A DNA stretch of 64,000 nt from the NCBI GenBank assembly GCA_045536915.1, contig JAZSOL010000041.1:1-64000 (forward strand), written 5' to 3'. A model generated the notes under the pieces. The model was not told where the DNA came from and ran no database searches. It was given only the letters and a program-made list of their open reading frames with translations. Origin of the DNA: RGIG1828 sp045536915. GTDB lineage: Bacteria; Bacillota; Clostridia; UMGS1810. Shown here in pieces: positions 26,770-34,452 of the stretch. Position 1 is the stretch's first letter, and every line of letters begins with the position of its first letter. A program made the translations under genes and the position numbers.

Positions 26770-26801
26770 AGGTGCTGTGATGGTAATCGCAGTACCTTTT
26801 T
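26770..26801 (+). terminator. Leader hairpin with T run before glnN (possible attenuator or cls terminator)
   Basis: AGGTGCTGTGAT (26770-26781) pairs with ATCGCAGTACCT (26786-26797) through 12 pairs, including two G-U, around GGTA, followed by TTTTT. The glnN ribosome site AGGAGG is 10 bases further on. Confidence 0.7.
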
Positions 26802-26823
26802 GAATTTATAAGGAGGAATTCTA

Positions 26824-28923
26824 ATGGTAAGTGTAACCGAAATTTTCGGAAGTGAAGTTTTCAACGACAGTGTTATGCGTTCCAAACTTCCGAAAGCTAC
26901 ATATAAAACCCTTAAAGAAACTATAAATGAAGGAAAGCCGCTTTCTTTAGAAACTGCTAATGTTGTTGCAAGCGCAATGAAAGATTGGGCGCTGGAAAAA
27001 GGTGCAACTCACTACACACACTGGTTTCAGCCTATGACCGGAATCACCGCAGAAAAACATGACAGCTTCATTTCACCGGCTGATGACGGCAGAATAATAA
27101 TGGAGTTTTCGGGAAAAGAACTTATAAAAGGTGAACCCGACGCTTCTTCTTTCCCGTCCGGCGGTTTACGTGAGACGTGTGAGGCAAGGGGATACACAGC
27201 CTGGGACCCCACATCATTTGCATTTGTTAAAGACGGTACACTTTGTATTCCAACAGCGTTTTGCTCTTACGGCGGAGAAGCTCTCGATAAAAAAACTCCG
27301 TTGTTGCGTTCGATGGAAGCTATCAATATGCAGGCTCTTCGTATTTTAAGACTTTTCGGCAATACTACAGTTCGCAATGTATTAACAACTGTTGGACCCG
27401 AACAGGAATATTTTCTTATAGACAAAGCTCTCTATGAGCGCCGCAAAGACCTGATATACACCGGCAGAACACTTTTTGGTGCAAGACCGCCGAAAGGTCA
27501 GGAACTTGATGACCATTATTTCGGAGTAATCAAGCCGAAAATTTCAGAGTTTATGAAAGAGCTTGATACCGAACTATGGAAACTTGGCATTCTTGCCAAA
27601 ACCAAACATAACGAAGCTGCGCCGGCTCAGCACGAACTTGCACCCATATACACTACCACAAACCTTGCAACTGATCATAACCAGCTTACTATGGAAATGA
27701 TGAAAAAGATTGCATTAAGACATGATATGGTTTGCCTTCTTCACGAGAAACCTTTTGCAGGGGTTAATGGTTCCGGTAAGCATAATAACTGGTCTCTTTC
27801 AACCGATACAGGTGTTAATCTGCTCGAACCCGGGAAAACCCCACACGATAACGCACAATTCCTCCTCTTTTTCTGTGCAGTGATAAAAGCTGTTGATGAG
27901 TATCAGGATTTGTTGAGGGTGAGTGTTGCAAATGCCGGAAACGATCATAGACTGGGCGGCGGAGAAGCTCCTCCGGCAATTGTTTCGATATTTATAGGCG
28001 AACAACTCGAGGCGATTTTGAATGCTCTTGAAAACAAAGCGGAATACAGTGAAAAGAAACGTGAAAAATTTAAAGTCGGTGTGCATGTTTTACCAACGTT
28101 TTCAAAGGATACTACTGATCGTAACAGAACATCTCCTTTTGCATTTACAGGCAATAAATTTGAATTCCGTATGCTTGGTTCAACATTTTCCGTTGCAGGT
28201 CCCAACACGATGCTCAATACGATTGTTGCGGAAGAACTGCGTAAATTTGCAGATGAGCTTGAAAAGAGTGATGATTTCCAGAAGGCTTTAAGCAAACTTA
28301 TACGAAACACCATAAAAAAACACAAAAGAATTATCTTCAACGGAAACAACTATTCTGAGGAATGGGTGAAAGAGGCGGAAAGGAGAGGGCTCAGTAATCT
28401 TAAGAGTACTCCTGAAGCCATACCGCATCTGCTCGACAAGAAAAACATAGATGTTCTCACAAGACACGGTGTGTATAATCGCACTGAGCTTGAATCCAGG
28501 TGTGAAATTTTGCTCGAAAACTACTCTAAAACAATAAATATTGAAGCGCTCACAATGGTAGATATGATTCGCAAGGATATAATACCGGCTATAAGCCGAT
28601 ATTGTGAAGCACTTGCTGATTCAGCAAATTCACGAAAAGCATTTGTTCCGTCGGCAAATGTTGGTGTTGAGATGAAACTTATTGAAAAGCTTTCTGTTCT
28701 CAATTCTGATCTTTATGATGCCGCTGAAGAACTTGCTGTTTCTGTTGAAGATGCACGCAAGCTTAAAAGTAATATTGAAAAGTGCGCGGTTTATTTCAGG
28801 GAAGTTGTGGTTGAGGCAATGAACAAGGCAAGAGCCATAATTGATGAAATGGAGTTGAATACTTCATCTGAATACTGGCCGTATCCGTCGTATGGGGAAC
28901 TTTTATTCAGTATAAGTCAATAA
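26824..28923 (+). CDS. glnN: Glutamine synthetase type III
   Basis: The 699-residue protein matches GSIII in length and motifs: an N-terminal VSVTEIFGSEVFNDSVM domain, THWFQPMTGITAEKHDSF, GPEQEYFLID (metal-binding Glu), KHNEAAPAQHELAPIY, NGSGKHNNWSLST, and DRNRTSPFAFTGNKFEFRMLGS near the active site. It makes glutamine from glutamate, ammonium and ATP as a large oligomer. The start follows AGGAGGAATTCTA. It is preceded by an unusual leader hairpin and followed 25 bases later by uppP, with which it may be co-transcribed. Confidence 0.97.
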   Translation: MVSVTEIFGSEVFNDSVMRSKLPKATYKTLKETINEGKPLSLETANVVASAMKDWALEKGATHYTHWFQPMTGITAEKHDSFISPADDGRIIMEFSGKELIKGEPDASSFPSGGLRETCEARGYTAWDPTSFAFVKDGTLCIPTAFCSYGGEALDKKTPLLRSMEAINMQALRILRLFGNTTVRNVLTTVGPEQEYFLIDKALYERRKDLIYTGRTLFGARPPKGQELDDHYFGVIKPKISEFMKELDTELWKLGILAKTKHNEAAPAQHELAPIYTTTNLATDHNQLTMEMMKKIALRHDMVCLLHEKPFAGVNGSGKHNNWSLSTDTGVNLLEPGKTPHDNAQFLLFFCAVIKAVDEYQDLLRVSVANAGNDHRLGGGEAPPAIVSIFIGEQLEAILNALENKAEYSEKKREKFKVGVHVLPTFSKDTTDRNRTSPFAFTGNKFEFRMLGSTFSVAGPNTMLNTIVAEELRKFADELEKSDDFQKALSKLIRNTIKKHKRIIFNGNNYSEEWVKEAERRGLSNLKSTPEAIPHLLDKKNIDVLTRHGVYNRTELESRCEILLENYSKTINIEALTMVDMIRKDIIPAISRYCEALADSANSRKAFVPSANVGVEMKLIEKLSVLNSDLYDAAEELAVSVEDARKLKSNIEKCAVYFREVVVEAMNKARAIIDEMELNTSSEYWPYPSYGELLFSISQ

Positions 28924-28948
28924 TATAAATCATATATGGAGAGTAATT

Positions 28949-29767
28949 ATGAATATAATAACGATAATTCAGACATTGATACTCGGTATAATTCAAGGTA
29001 TAACAGAATGGTTACCAATCAGCAGTACAGGACATATGCTTTTGTTTGATTCTCTTTGGCCTATGACCGGAGTGAGTCAGGAGTTTATGGACACTTTTAA
29101 GGTTGTGATACAGTTTGGCTCAATACTTGCGGTTGTTGTTCTTTATTTTGAGAAACTCAATCCGTTTTCACCCGGAAAAGATGCCACGGGGCGTAAAGAT
29201 GTGTGGAATCTCTGGTTTAAAGTTGCAGTTGCATCAATTCCTGCCGCATTGTTGGGACTACTGTTTGAAGATGCTATAGACAGTGTTCTCAGTGAGAATT
29301 ACGTTATAGCAATAACACTCATTGTGTATGGAATTGGCTTTATAATCATGGAAAGCGTTGCCCGTAAATCAGCTTTTAAGGATGTTGCAGATTTTACATT
29401 CAAAACAGCTTTTTTAATAGGTCTTTTTCAGTCGCTTGCTCTTATTCCGGGTACATCACGCTCGGGCGCAACAATAATCGGTGCTGTTGCAATAGGGTGT
29501 TCAAGAGCTGCGGCGGCAGAATTTTCGTTTTTCCTTGCAATACCGGTGATGTTTGGCGCAAGTGCATTTAAGCTTTTGAAAACCGGCTTTTCATTTGCAT
29601 CATTTGAGTGGGGGATACTGTTAACCGGTATGGTTGTTGCATTTTTGGTTTCTGTGTTTGCAATAAAGTTTCTTATGGGATACATTCGCAAACATGACTT
29701 CAAAGCCTTCGGATGGTACAGAATCATTCTCGGTATAGTGGTTTTGCTGTATTTTTATGTGATATAG
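28949..29767 (+). CDS. uppP: Undecaprenyl-diphosphatase UppP (BacA)
   Basis: A 272-residue polytopic membrane protein. It has the two signature motifs, GITEWLPISSTGHMLL near the N-terminus (catalytic Glu) and PGTSRSGATIIGA (catalytic Arg/Ser) in the second half, and about eight hydrophobic helices. It recycles undecaprenyl pyrophosphate for cell-wall synthesis and confers bacitracin tolerance. A GGAGAG ribosome site precedes ATG. Confidence 0.96.
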   Translation: MNIITIIQTLILGIIQGITEWLPISSTGHMLLFDSLWPMTGVSQEFMDTFKVVIQFGSILAVVVLYFEKLNPFSPGKDATGRKDVWNLWFKVAVASIPAALLGLLFEDAIDSVLSENYVIAITLIVYGIGFIIMESVARKSAFKDVADFTFKTAFLIGLFQSLALIPGTSRSGATIIGAVAIGCSRAAAAEFSFFLAIPVMFGASAFKLLKTGFSFASFEWGILLTGMVVAFLVSVFAIKFLMGYIRKHDFKAFGWYRIILGIVVLLYFYVI

Positions 29768-29807
29768 CAGAAAATATTGTTCTAAATGACGGATATTTAA
29801 TTTATTA

Positions 29808-29836
29808 TTGACTTTAGCGCTTTAGTGTGGTAATAT
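29808..29836 (+). promoter_or_regulatory. Promoter of the amino-acid ABC cassette
   Basis: TTGACT (29808-29813) and TAATAT (29831-29836) with a 17-bp spacer, 34 bases before the binding-protein gene. Confidence 0.7.
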
Positions 29837-29869
29837 ATCAAAGTAAATTAAAAAATAGGAGAGATAACT

Positions 29870-30739
29870 ATGAAAAAAATTATTGCATTACTTTTGGCAG
29901 TATGCACATTATTTGCTTTTGCGGCATGCTCCAACAAAACAACAAACACATCTGATGTTGCATTAGGCGATTATGATTACATCAAAGAAAAGGGTGTAAT
30001 GACAGTTGGTGTTACCAACTATCCGCCTATGAACTACCTTGATGACAACGGCGACTGGACCGGTTTTGACACAGAATTCGCTCAGGCTGTTGCTGCACAG
30101 CTCGGACTTGAAGTTGAGTTTGTTGAAATCAGCTGGGAAGCGAAAGAAACTGAACTCGCATCTAAAAACATTGACGTACTCTGGAATGGTATGTGTATTA
30201 CCGAAGACAGAAAGGAAATGTGGGAAGTTACAAAACCGTATATGTACAATACTCAGGCAATGGTAATGAAAGCCGACAAAGCTGATGAAATCATGGCAGA
30301 TATCAGCGGCAAAAACGTTGTTGCTGAAGCAGGTTCAACAGGTGAAGAAAAAATCAACGGAACAATTGATGATTCTTCAGATAATACTGTAAAGGTTATA
30401 GCTAAAGATTATTTTGCAGATGCAAACTACACCGGTGTTGATTCAATGGCAACTGCTTTAATGGACGTACAGCAGGGTGTTGCTGATGTGGCTGTTGTTG
30501 ACTCTGTAATTGCTCAGGGTATGATTGAAAGCGAAGGTTCTTCGTTTGGCGATCTTGTTATTAATCTTGATAACAAATTTGGCGATCAGTACTTTGGTAT
30601 TGCTTTTAGAAAAGGAAGCGATATGTGTGAAAAGGTAAATAATGCTATTGCTGAACTTACTGAAAACGGTAAATTAAATGAAATTGCTGAAAAATACGGT
30701 CTTGTTGACGGTATTGCAGCTGCTGCAAACGCTCAGTAA
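29870..30739 (+). CDS. Amino acid ABC transporter substrate-binding lipoprotein
   Basis: A 289-residue SBP_bac_3 family protein. The lipoprotein signal peptide has lipobox FAAC (Cys at about residue 20). The mature domain opens with MTVGVTNYPPMNYLDDNGDWTGFDTEFAQAVA, typical of polar amino-acid binders, with the conserved Arg-containing ITEDRKE segment. It delivers an amino acid to the permease and ATPase encoded at 31970-33403. The substrate is not determined by sequence. A hairpin immediately after the stop codon may reduce downstream transcription, a usual way to overproduce the binding protein. Confidence 0.92.
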   Translation: MKKIIALLLAVCTLFAFAACSNKTTNTSDVALGDYDYIKEKGVMTVGVTNYPPMNYLDDNGDWTGFDTEFAQAVAAQLGLEVEFVEISWEAKETELASKNIDVLWNGMCITEDRKEMWEVTKPYMYNTQAMVMKADKADEIMADISGKNVVAEAGSTGEEKINGTIDDSSDNTVKVIAKDYFADANYTGVDSMATALMDVQQGVADVAVVDSVIAQGMIESEGSSFGDLVINLDNKFGDQYFGIAFRKGSDMCEKVNNAIAELTENGKLNEIAEKYGLVDGIAAAANAQ

Positions 30740-30756
30740 TTAAAATCAGAATTTTG

Positions 30757-30791
30757 GAGGTTTCCGTTTTTCTGCGGAAACCTCTGTTTCT
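30757..30791 (+). terminator. Hairpin after the binding-protein gene, partial terminator
   Basis: GAGGTTTCCG (30757-30766) pairs perfectly with CGGAAACCTC (30775-30784), followed by TGTTTCTGT. The T tract is interrupted, so read-through is likely. Confidence 0.6.
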
Positions 30792-30806
30792 GTATATCAA
30801 CGTGCG

Positions 30807-30866
30807 TTTGCAGTATTGCTGTTGAATTGAAAAGCTTGAATTTTAAAGCAACAGCAATACTGCAAA
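30807..30866. repeat. 18-bp perfect inverted repeat inside the ABC cassette
   Basis: TTTGCAGTATTGCTGTTG at 30807-30824 is the exact reverse complement of 30849-30866, separated by 24 bases. It lies between the partial terminator and the dehydrogenase ribosome site. No T run follows, so it does not look like an ordinary terminator. Confidence 0.75.
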
Positions 30867-30893
30867 AGTGTATTCTGAAAGGAGTTTCGCCAA

Positions 30894-31967
30894 ATGAAGG
30901 AATGTTTTTTTGCAAATTACACAATAGGTTCAGATGCATATGAAAATATATCAGATGTTTGTTTGAGTCTTGGTAGAAATGTGTTGATTGTTGGCGGTCA
31001 GACTGCGTTATCGAAAGCAGAAACAAAGCTGAAAGATTCGATGTCTGAATTTGAAATTGTTGATGTAGTAGTATATGGTGAGGAATGCTTCAAAAAACGC
31101 ATTGAACAGCTATATGTATTATATAAAAACAGTAATATTGATTTTGTAATGGGAGTTGGAGGCGGAAAAGCTATAGACACATCAAAATGTCTTGCAGATA
31201 TGCTCGGAGTACAGGTTGTAACAGTGCCCACGATTGCTTCGACGTGTGCTGCTTCTTCTGCACTTTCTGTAATATATAATGAAAATCACGCCTTTGAAGG
31301 CTTTTGGTATTTAAAATCTCCGGCTTACCACGTTTTTATTGACACTCAGATAATATGTGATGCACCTGATAAATATTTTCGTGCCGGAATAGGGGATACA
31401 CTTGCTAAATATTATGAGGTTGAATTTTCTTCACGTAATCAGATTAAAACATATAATGATGAACTTGGAATTGCAATAAGCGGTATGTGTAATACTCCAC
31501 TTATAAACTGCGCGCCGGTTGCTCTTAAAGATTGTAAAAACAACCATGTATCAAATGAATTTGAACAGGCGGTTCTAATCATTTTAATTAGCACAGGAAT
31601 GGTGAGTATGCTCATAAATCCTAAATTCAACGGCGCTGTTGCTCATGCTCTTTTTTACGGGCTCACTGAGATTGATGGATTTGAAAAGAATTTTCTTCAC
31701 GGTGATGTAATAGGCTACACAACAGCAGTTCAGCTTATGCTTGATAATAAGGAAAGCGAAGCACTGAGAATCCTTGAACTTATAAAAATGCTTGGAGTTG
31801 AAACAACATTAACCGAACGTAACGTGAAAGTTGATTTTGAGTATCTCAAACCTGTTCTCGAATCAACAATTAAAGATCCTGATATGGAACTCATACCTTA
31901 TGAAATTACAACGGAAATGATTTTTGAAGCAATTTTAAAAATCGAAAAATTGTTTGGAGGTAAATAG
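30894..31967 (+). CDS. Iron-containing alcohol dehydrogenase, glycerol dehydrogenase-like
   Basis: A 357-residue Fe-ADH family protein. The NAD-binding loop is GVGGGKAIDTSK (about 85-96), TVPTIASTCAASSALSVIY follows, and the metal ligands Asp and two His are visible in GIGDTLAKYYE, VAHALFYGL and FLHGDVIGY. It oxidises an alcohol or reduces an aldehyde/ketone with NAD(P); the substrate cannot be read. The unusual point is its position between the binding protein and the permease of an amino-acid transporter, with the permease starting 2 bases after its stop. AAAGGAG precedes ATG. Confidence 0.87.
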   Translation: MKECFFANYTIGSDAYENISDVCLSLGRNVLIVGGQTALSKAETKLKDSMSEFEIVDVVVYGEECFKKRIEQLYVLYKNSNIDFVMGVGGGKAIDTSKCLADMLGVQVVTVPTIASTCAASSALSVIYNENHAFEGFWYLKSPAYHVFIDTQIICDAPDKYFRAGIGDTLAKYYEVEFSSRNQIKTYNDELGIAISGMCNTPLINCAPVALKDCKNNHVSNEFEQAVLIILISTGMVSMLINPKFNGAVAHALFYGLTEIDGFEKNFLHGDVIGYTTAVQLMLDNKESEALRILELIKMLGVETTLTERNVKVDFEYLKPVLESTIKDPDMELIPYEITTEMIFEAILKIEKLFGGK

Positions 31968-31969
31968 TA

Positions 31970-32605
31970 ATGAATGCTTGGCAAATGTTACTCGAAGGTT
32001 TTGGCACTAACTGTATTCTTTTTGTAATCACACTGGTTATGTCGTTACCTTTAGGGTTATTGATAGCTTTTTGTACGATGTCAAAATTCAAACCGCTTAA
32101 ATGGTTTATGAAAACTTTTGTGTGGGTGATAAGAGGAACTCCGCTTATGCTGCAGCTTTTTGTTGTTTTATATGCTCCCGGATTGATTTTCGGATATCCT
32201 ATATCATCCCGTTTCACAGCGGCGGTTATAGCATTTGTTATCAATTATGCGGCATATTTTTCCGAAATATATCGTGGTGGAATAGAAAGTATATCCAAAG
32301 GTCAGTACGAAGCAGGACAGGTTCTCGGACTTACTAAAATACAAACATTTTTTAAGGTTATACTTTTTCAGGTGATAAAACGCATTACACCTTCAATGGG
32401 AAATGAAGTAATAACCCTTGTTAAAGATACATCGCTTGCCCGTGTCATAGGTGTTATTGAAATTATTCAGAATGCGCAGCGTTTTGCGGCAAGAGGAATA
32501 ATATGGCCTCTTTTCGCAACCGGGTTGTATTTCCTTGCATTTACAGCAGTTCTTTCACTGCTTCTTTCATACCTCGAAAAGAGACTCAATTATTATAATG
32601 GTTAA
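31970..32605 (+). CDS. Amino acid ABC transporter permease
   Basis: A 211-residue HisM/GlnP-type permease with about five transmembrane helices. The opening segment (WVIRGTPLMLQLFVVLYAPG) and the EAA-like cytoplasmic loop (YEAGQVLGLTKIQTFFKVILFQVIKRITPSMGNEVI) contact the ATPase. It forms the channel with a second subunit or as a homodimer. It is tightly coupled to the dehydrogenase upstream and the ATPase 12 bases downstream. Confidence 0.94.
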   Translation: MNAWQMLLEGFGTNCILFVITLVMSLPLGLLIAFCTMSKFKPLKWFMKTFVWVIRGTPLMLQLFVVLYAPGLIFGYPISSRFTAAVIAFVINYAAYFSEIYRGGIESISKGQYEAGQVLGLTKIQTFFKVILFQVIKRITPSMGNEVITLVKDTSLARVIGVIEIIQNAQRFAARGIIWPLFATGLYFLAFTAVLSLLLSYLEKRLNYYNG

Positions 32606-32617
32606 AAAGGTGATATA

Positions 32618-33403
32618 ATGAGTATACTTGAAGTTAATAATATATGCAAAAAATTTGGCAACACAGAGGTTTTAAAAGGCGTTAGTTTTTCTATGAACGA
32701 GGGAGAAGTTGTGTCTGTGCTTGGTTCCTCGGGCAGTGGGAAAACAACACTTCTTCGTTGTATTAATTTTCTTGAGCGTGCCGATGAAGGTGTTATAAAA
32801 GTTAATAATGAAGTAATATTTGATGCCGAAAACGGAACATATACTTCAAATCAGATAAGAAAGGCGCAGTTGAATTTTGGCCTTGTTTTTCAGTCGTTTA
32901 ATTTGTTCCCGCAATACAATGTTTTTGAAAACGTCACCCTTGCTCCGAAACTATTGGCTAAAGAGCGTAATGATTATAAACATAACAAGCATGCAATTAT
33001 TGCTGAAATTGAAGAAAATGCGAGAAAGGTAATTGAAAGCGTTGGTTTATCCGAAAAAATCAACAATTATCCCTGTCAGCTTTCCGGCGGTCAGCAGCAA
33101 CGTGTATCAATTGCACGTGCTTTGGCTCTGAAACCGAAAATTCTTTTCTTTGATGAGCCAACAAGCGCTCTTGATCCTGAACTTACAGGTGAGATTCTCA
33201 GAGTAATTAAACAACTTGCAAAAGAGAATATAACAATGGTTATTGTAACTCATGAAATCGGTTTTGCCAAAAACGTTTCCGACAGGATTATATTTATGGA
33301 CAAAGGTGTTATAGCTGAAGAAGGTACTCCTCAGGAGGTTATAGATAATCCTAAAAATGAACGCACAAAAGCTTTTCTTAATCTCGTTGGTCAAAAGGAC
33401 TGA
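32618..33403 (+). CDS. Amino acid ABC transporter ATP-binding protein
   Basis: A 261-residue GlnQ/HisP-type ATPase: Walker A GSSGSGKTTLLR, Q-loop VFQSFNLFPQYN (typical of polar amino-acid importers), signature LSGGQQQRVSIARAL, Walker B ILFFDEPTSALDPEL, and a switch His in VTHEIGFA. It energises the permease encoded 12 bases upstream. Confidence 0.95.
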   Translation: MSILEVNNICKKFGNTEVLKGVSFSMNEGEVVSVLGSSGSGKTTLLRCINFLERADEGVIKVNNEVIFDAENGTYTSNQIRKAQLNFGLVFQSFNLFPQYNVFENVTLAPKLLAKERNDYKHNKHAIIAEIEENARKVIESVGLSEKINNYPCQLSGGQQQRVSIARALALKPKILFFDEPTSALDPELTGEILRVIKQLAKENITMVIVTHEIGFAKNVSDRIIFMDKGVIAEEGTPQEVIDNPKNERTKAFLNLVGQKD

Positions 33404-33462
33404 CAGCGGAATGCGTTGTGTTAGTCTGAATAAAAAACATTGATTTCACAGGATGTGTAAAA

Positions 33463-33807
33463 ATGTATTACATTTACATTTTAAAATGTGAGGGCAACAG
33501 TTTGTATACGGGGATTGCTTCAGATGTGGTGCGGCGGTTTTCGGAGCATTGCTCGGGAAGTAAATTTGGTGCCAAATACACGAAAGCTCATAAACCGGAA
33601 TGCATCGAAATGGTATGGTGCGTGGAGAGTCGCTCGCAGGCTACACGTATTGAAGCATATATCAAAAAATTATCTAAGGATTTAAAGTGCAGATTAATAG
33701 CTTCGCCTGAATTTCTCGACAGAGAATTCCCGAAATCTGATTCCGATTCCGATATAAAAGTATTAAGAGAATATTGCGGATATAAAAACAGCTACAGTAA
33801 CCATTGA
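33463..33807 (+). CDS. GIY-YIG nuclease family protein, UPF0213-like
   Basis: A 114-residue single GIY-YIG domain: YYIYILKCEGNSLYTGIASDVVRRFSEH contains the YIY...YTGI form of the motif plus the catalytic-type Arg in DVVRRF. Small stand-alone members (YhbQ/YazA, UPF0213) have an unclear role, possibly in DNA processing. It is the last gene before a convergent terminator and may read through from the ABC cassette. Confidence 0.85.
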   Translation: MYYIYILKCEGNSLYTGIASDVVRRFSEHCSGSKFGAKYTKAHKPECIEMVWCVESRSQATRIEAYIKKLSKDLKCRLIASPEFLDREFPKSDSDSDIKVLREYCGYKNSYSNH

Positions 33808-33831
33808 TTTGGTATACTGTAGCTGTTTGGA
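33782..33831. terminator. Bidirectional terminator between the GIY-YIG and HD genes
   Basis: AAACAGCTACAGTA (33786-33799) pairs perfectly with TACTGTAGCTGTTT (33815-33828). The minus strand has TTTTTATA after the stem; the plus strand only GGATTTT. Confidence 0.82.
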
Positions 33832-33843
33832 TTTTATAGCTGA

Positions 33844-34425
33844 TTAACTTTCGGCAGATTCCATAAAGTAAGTGGCTTCCATATCGGATGTTGAAAGAGC
33901 AAATGCAAGAGGATACATCTCAAATGCATTGCCAACAAGTAATTTATCTTCATTACCTGAAAAACCCATGTGAAAGCGAATCGCAAAAGCTTCCTCACGA
34001 GTAAGTCTCATATAACCCGAAATAATATATACTGATTTTTCTCCGTGTCCGTATGGGAGTTTATCATCATATGAAAATGTTGGAACCTGACGCCATACGC
34101 CGTTTTCATCTTTAACGTTTCTCGTTGATGGTTTATATGTGTTGATTTTACAGATATCGTGAAGTAACGATACTATAGCAATGCTCTCATTGGAAGCAAT
34201 AAGGCCATATTGGTTTTTTACCCGTTCTCTTTCCATATAATCAACCATACATTCATACACGTTAATGCTATGCCGGCAAAGACCGCCTGTGTAGCTTGAA
34301 TGAAAACGTGCACTTGCAGGTGCAGTAAAGAAATCACAACCGTCACATAAATATGCCAAAAGCTTATCTGCACCATCACGCTTGATATTTTCGTTGTATA
34401 TTTCGATAAAACGTTCTTTACTCAT
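33844..34425 (-). CDS. HD domain hydrolase
   Basis: A 193-residue protein with HD-superfamily metal ligands in order: H in LCRHSINVYEC, the HD pair in VSLLHDICK, YGHGEKS, and D in STSDMEA near the C-terminus. Such proteins are metal-dependent phosphohydrolases, often of nucleotides. The substrate is unknown. It is the last gene of the gdpP-rplI-dnaB-tilS-hpt-ftsH operon, 27 bases after ftsH. Confidence 0.8.
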   Translation of the reverse strand: MSKERFIEIYNENIKRDGADKLLAYLCDGCDFFTAPASARFHSSYTGGLCRHSINVYECMVDYMERERVKNQYGLIASNESIAIVSLLHDICKINTYKPSTRNVKDENGVWRQVPTFSYDDKLPYGHGEKSVYIISGYMRLTREEAFAIRFHMGFSGNEDKLLVGNAFEMYPLAFALSTSDMEATYFMESAES

Positions 34426-34452
34426 ATTAATTTTTCACCCCAAAAACAAACA

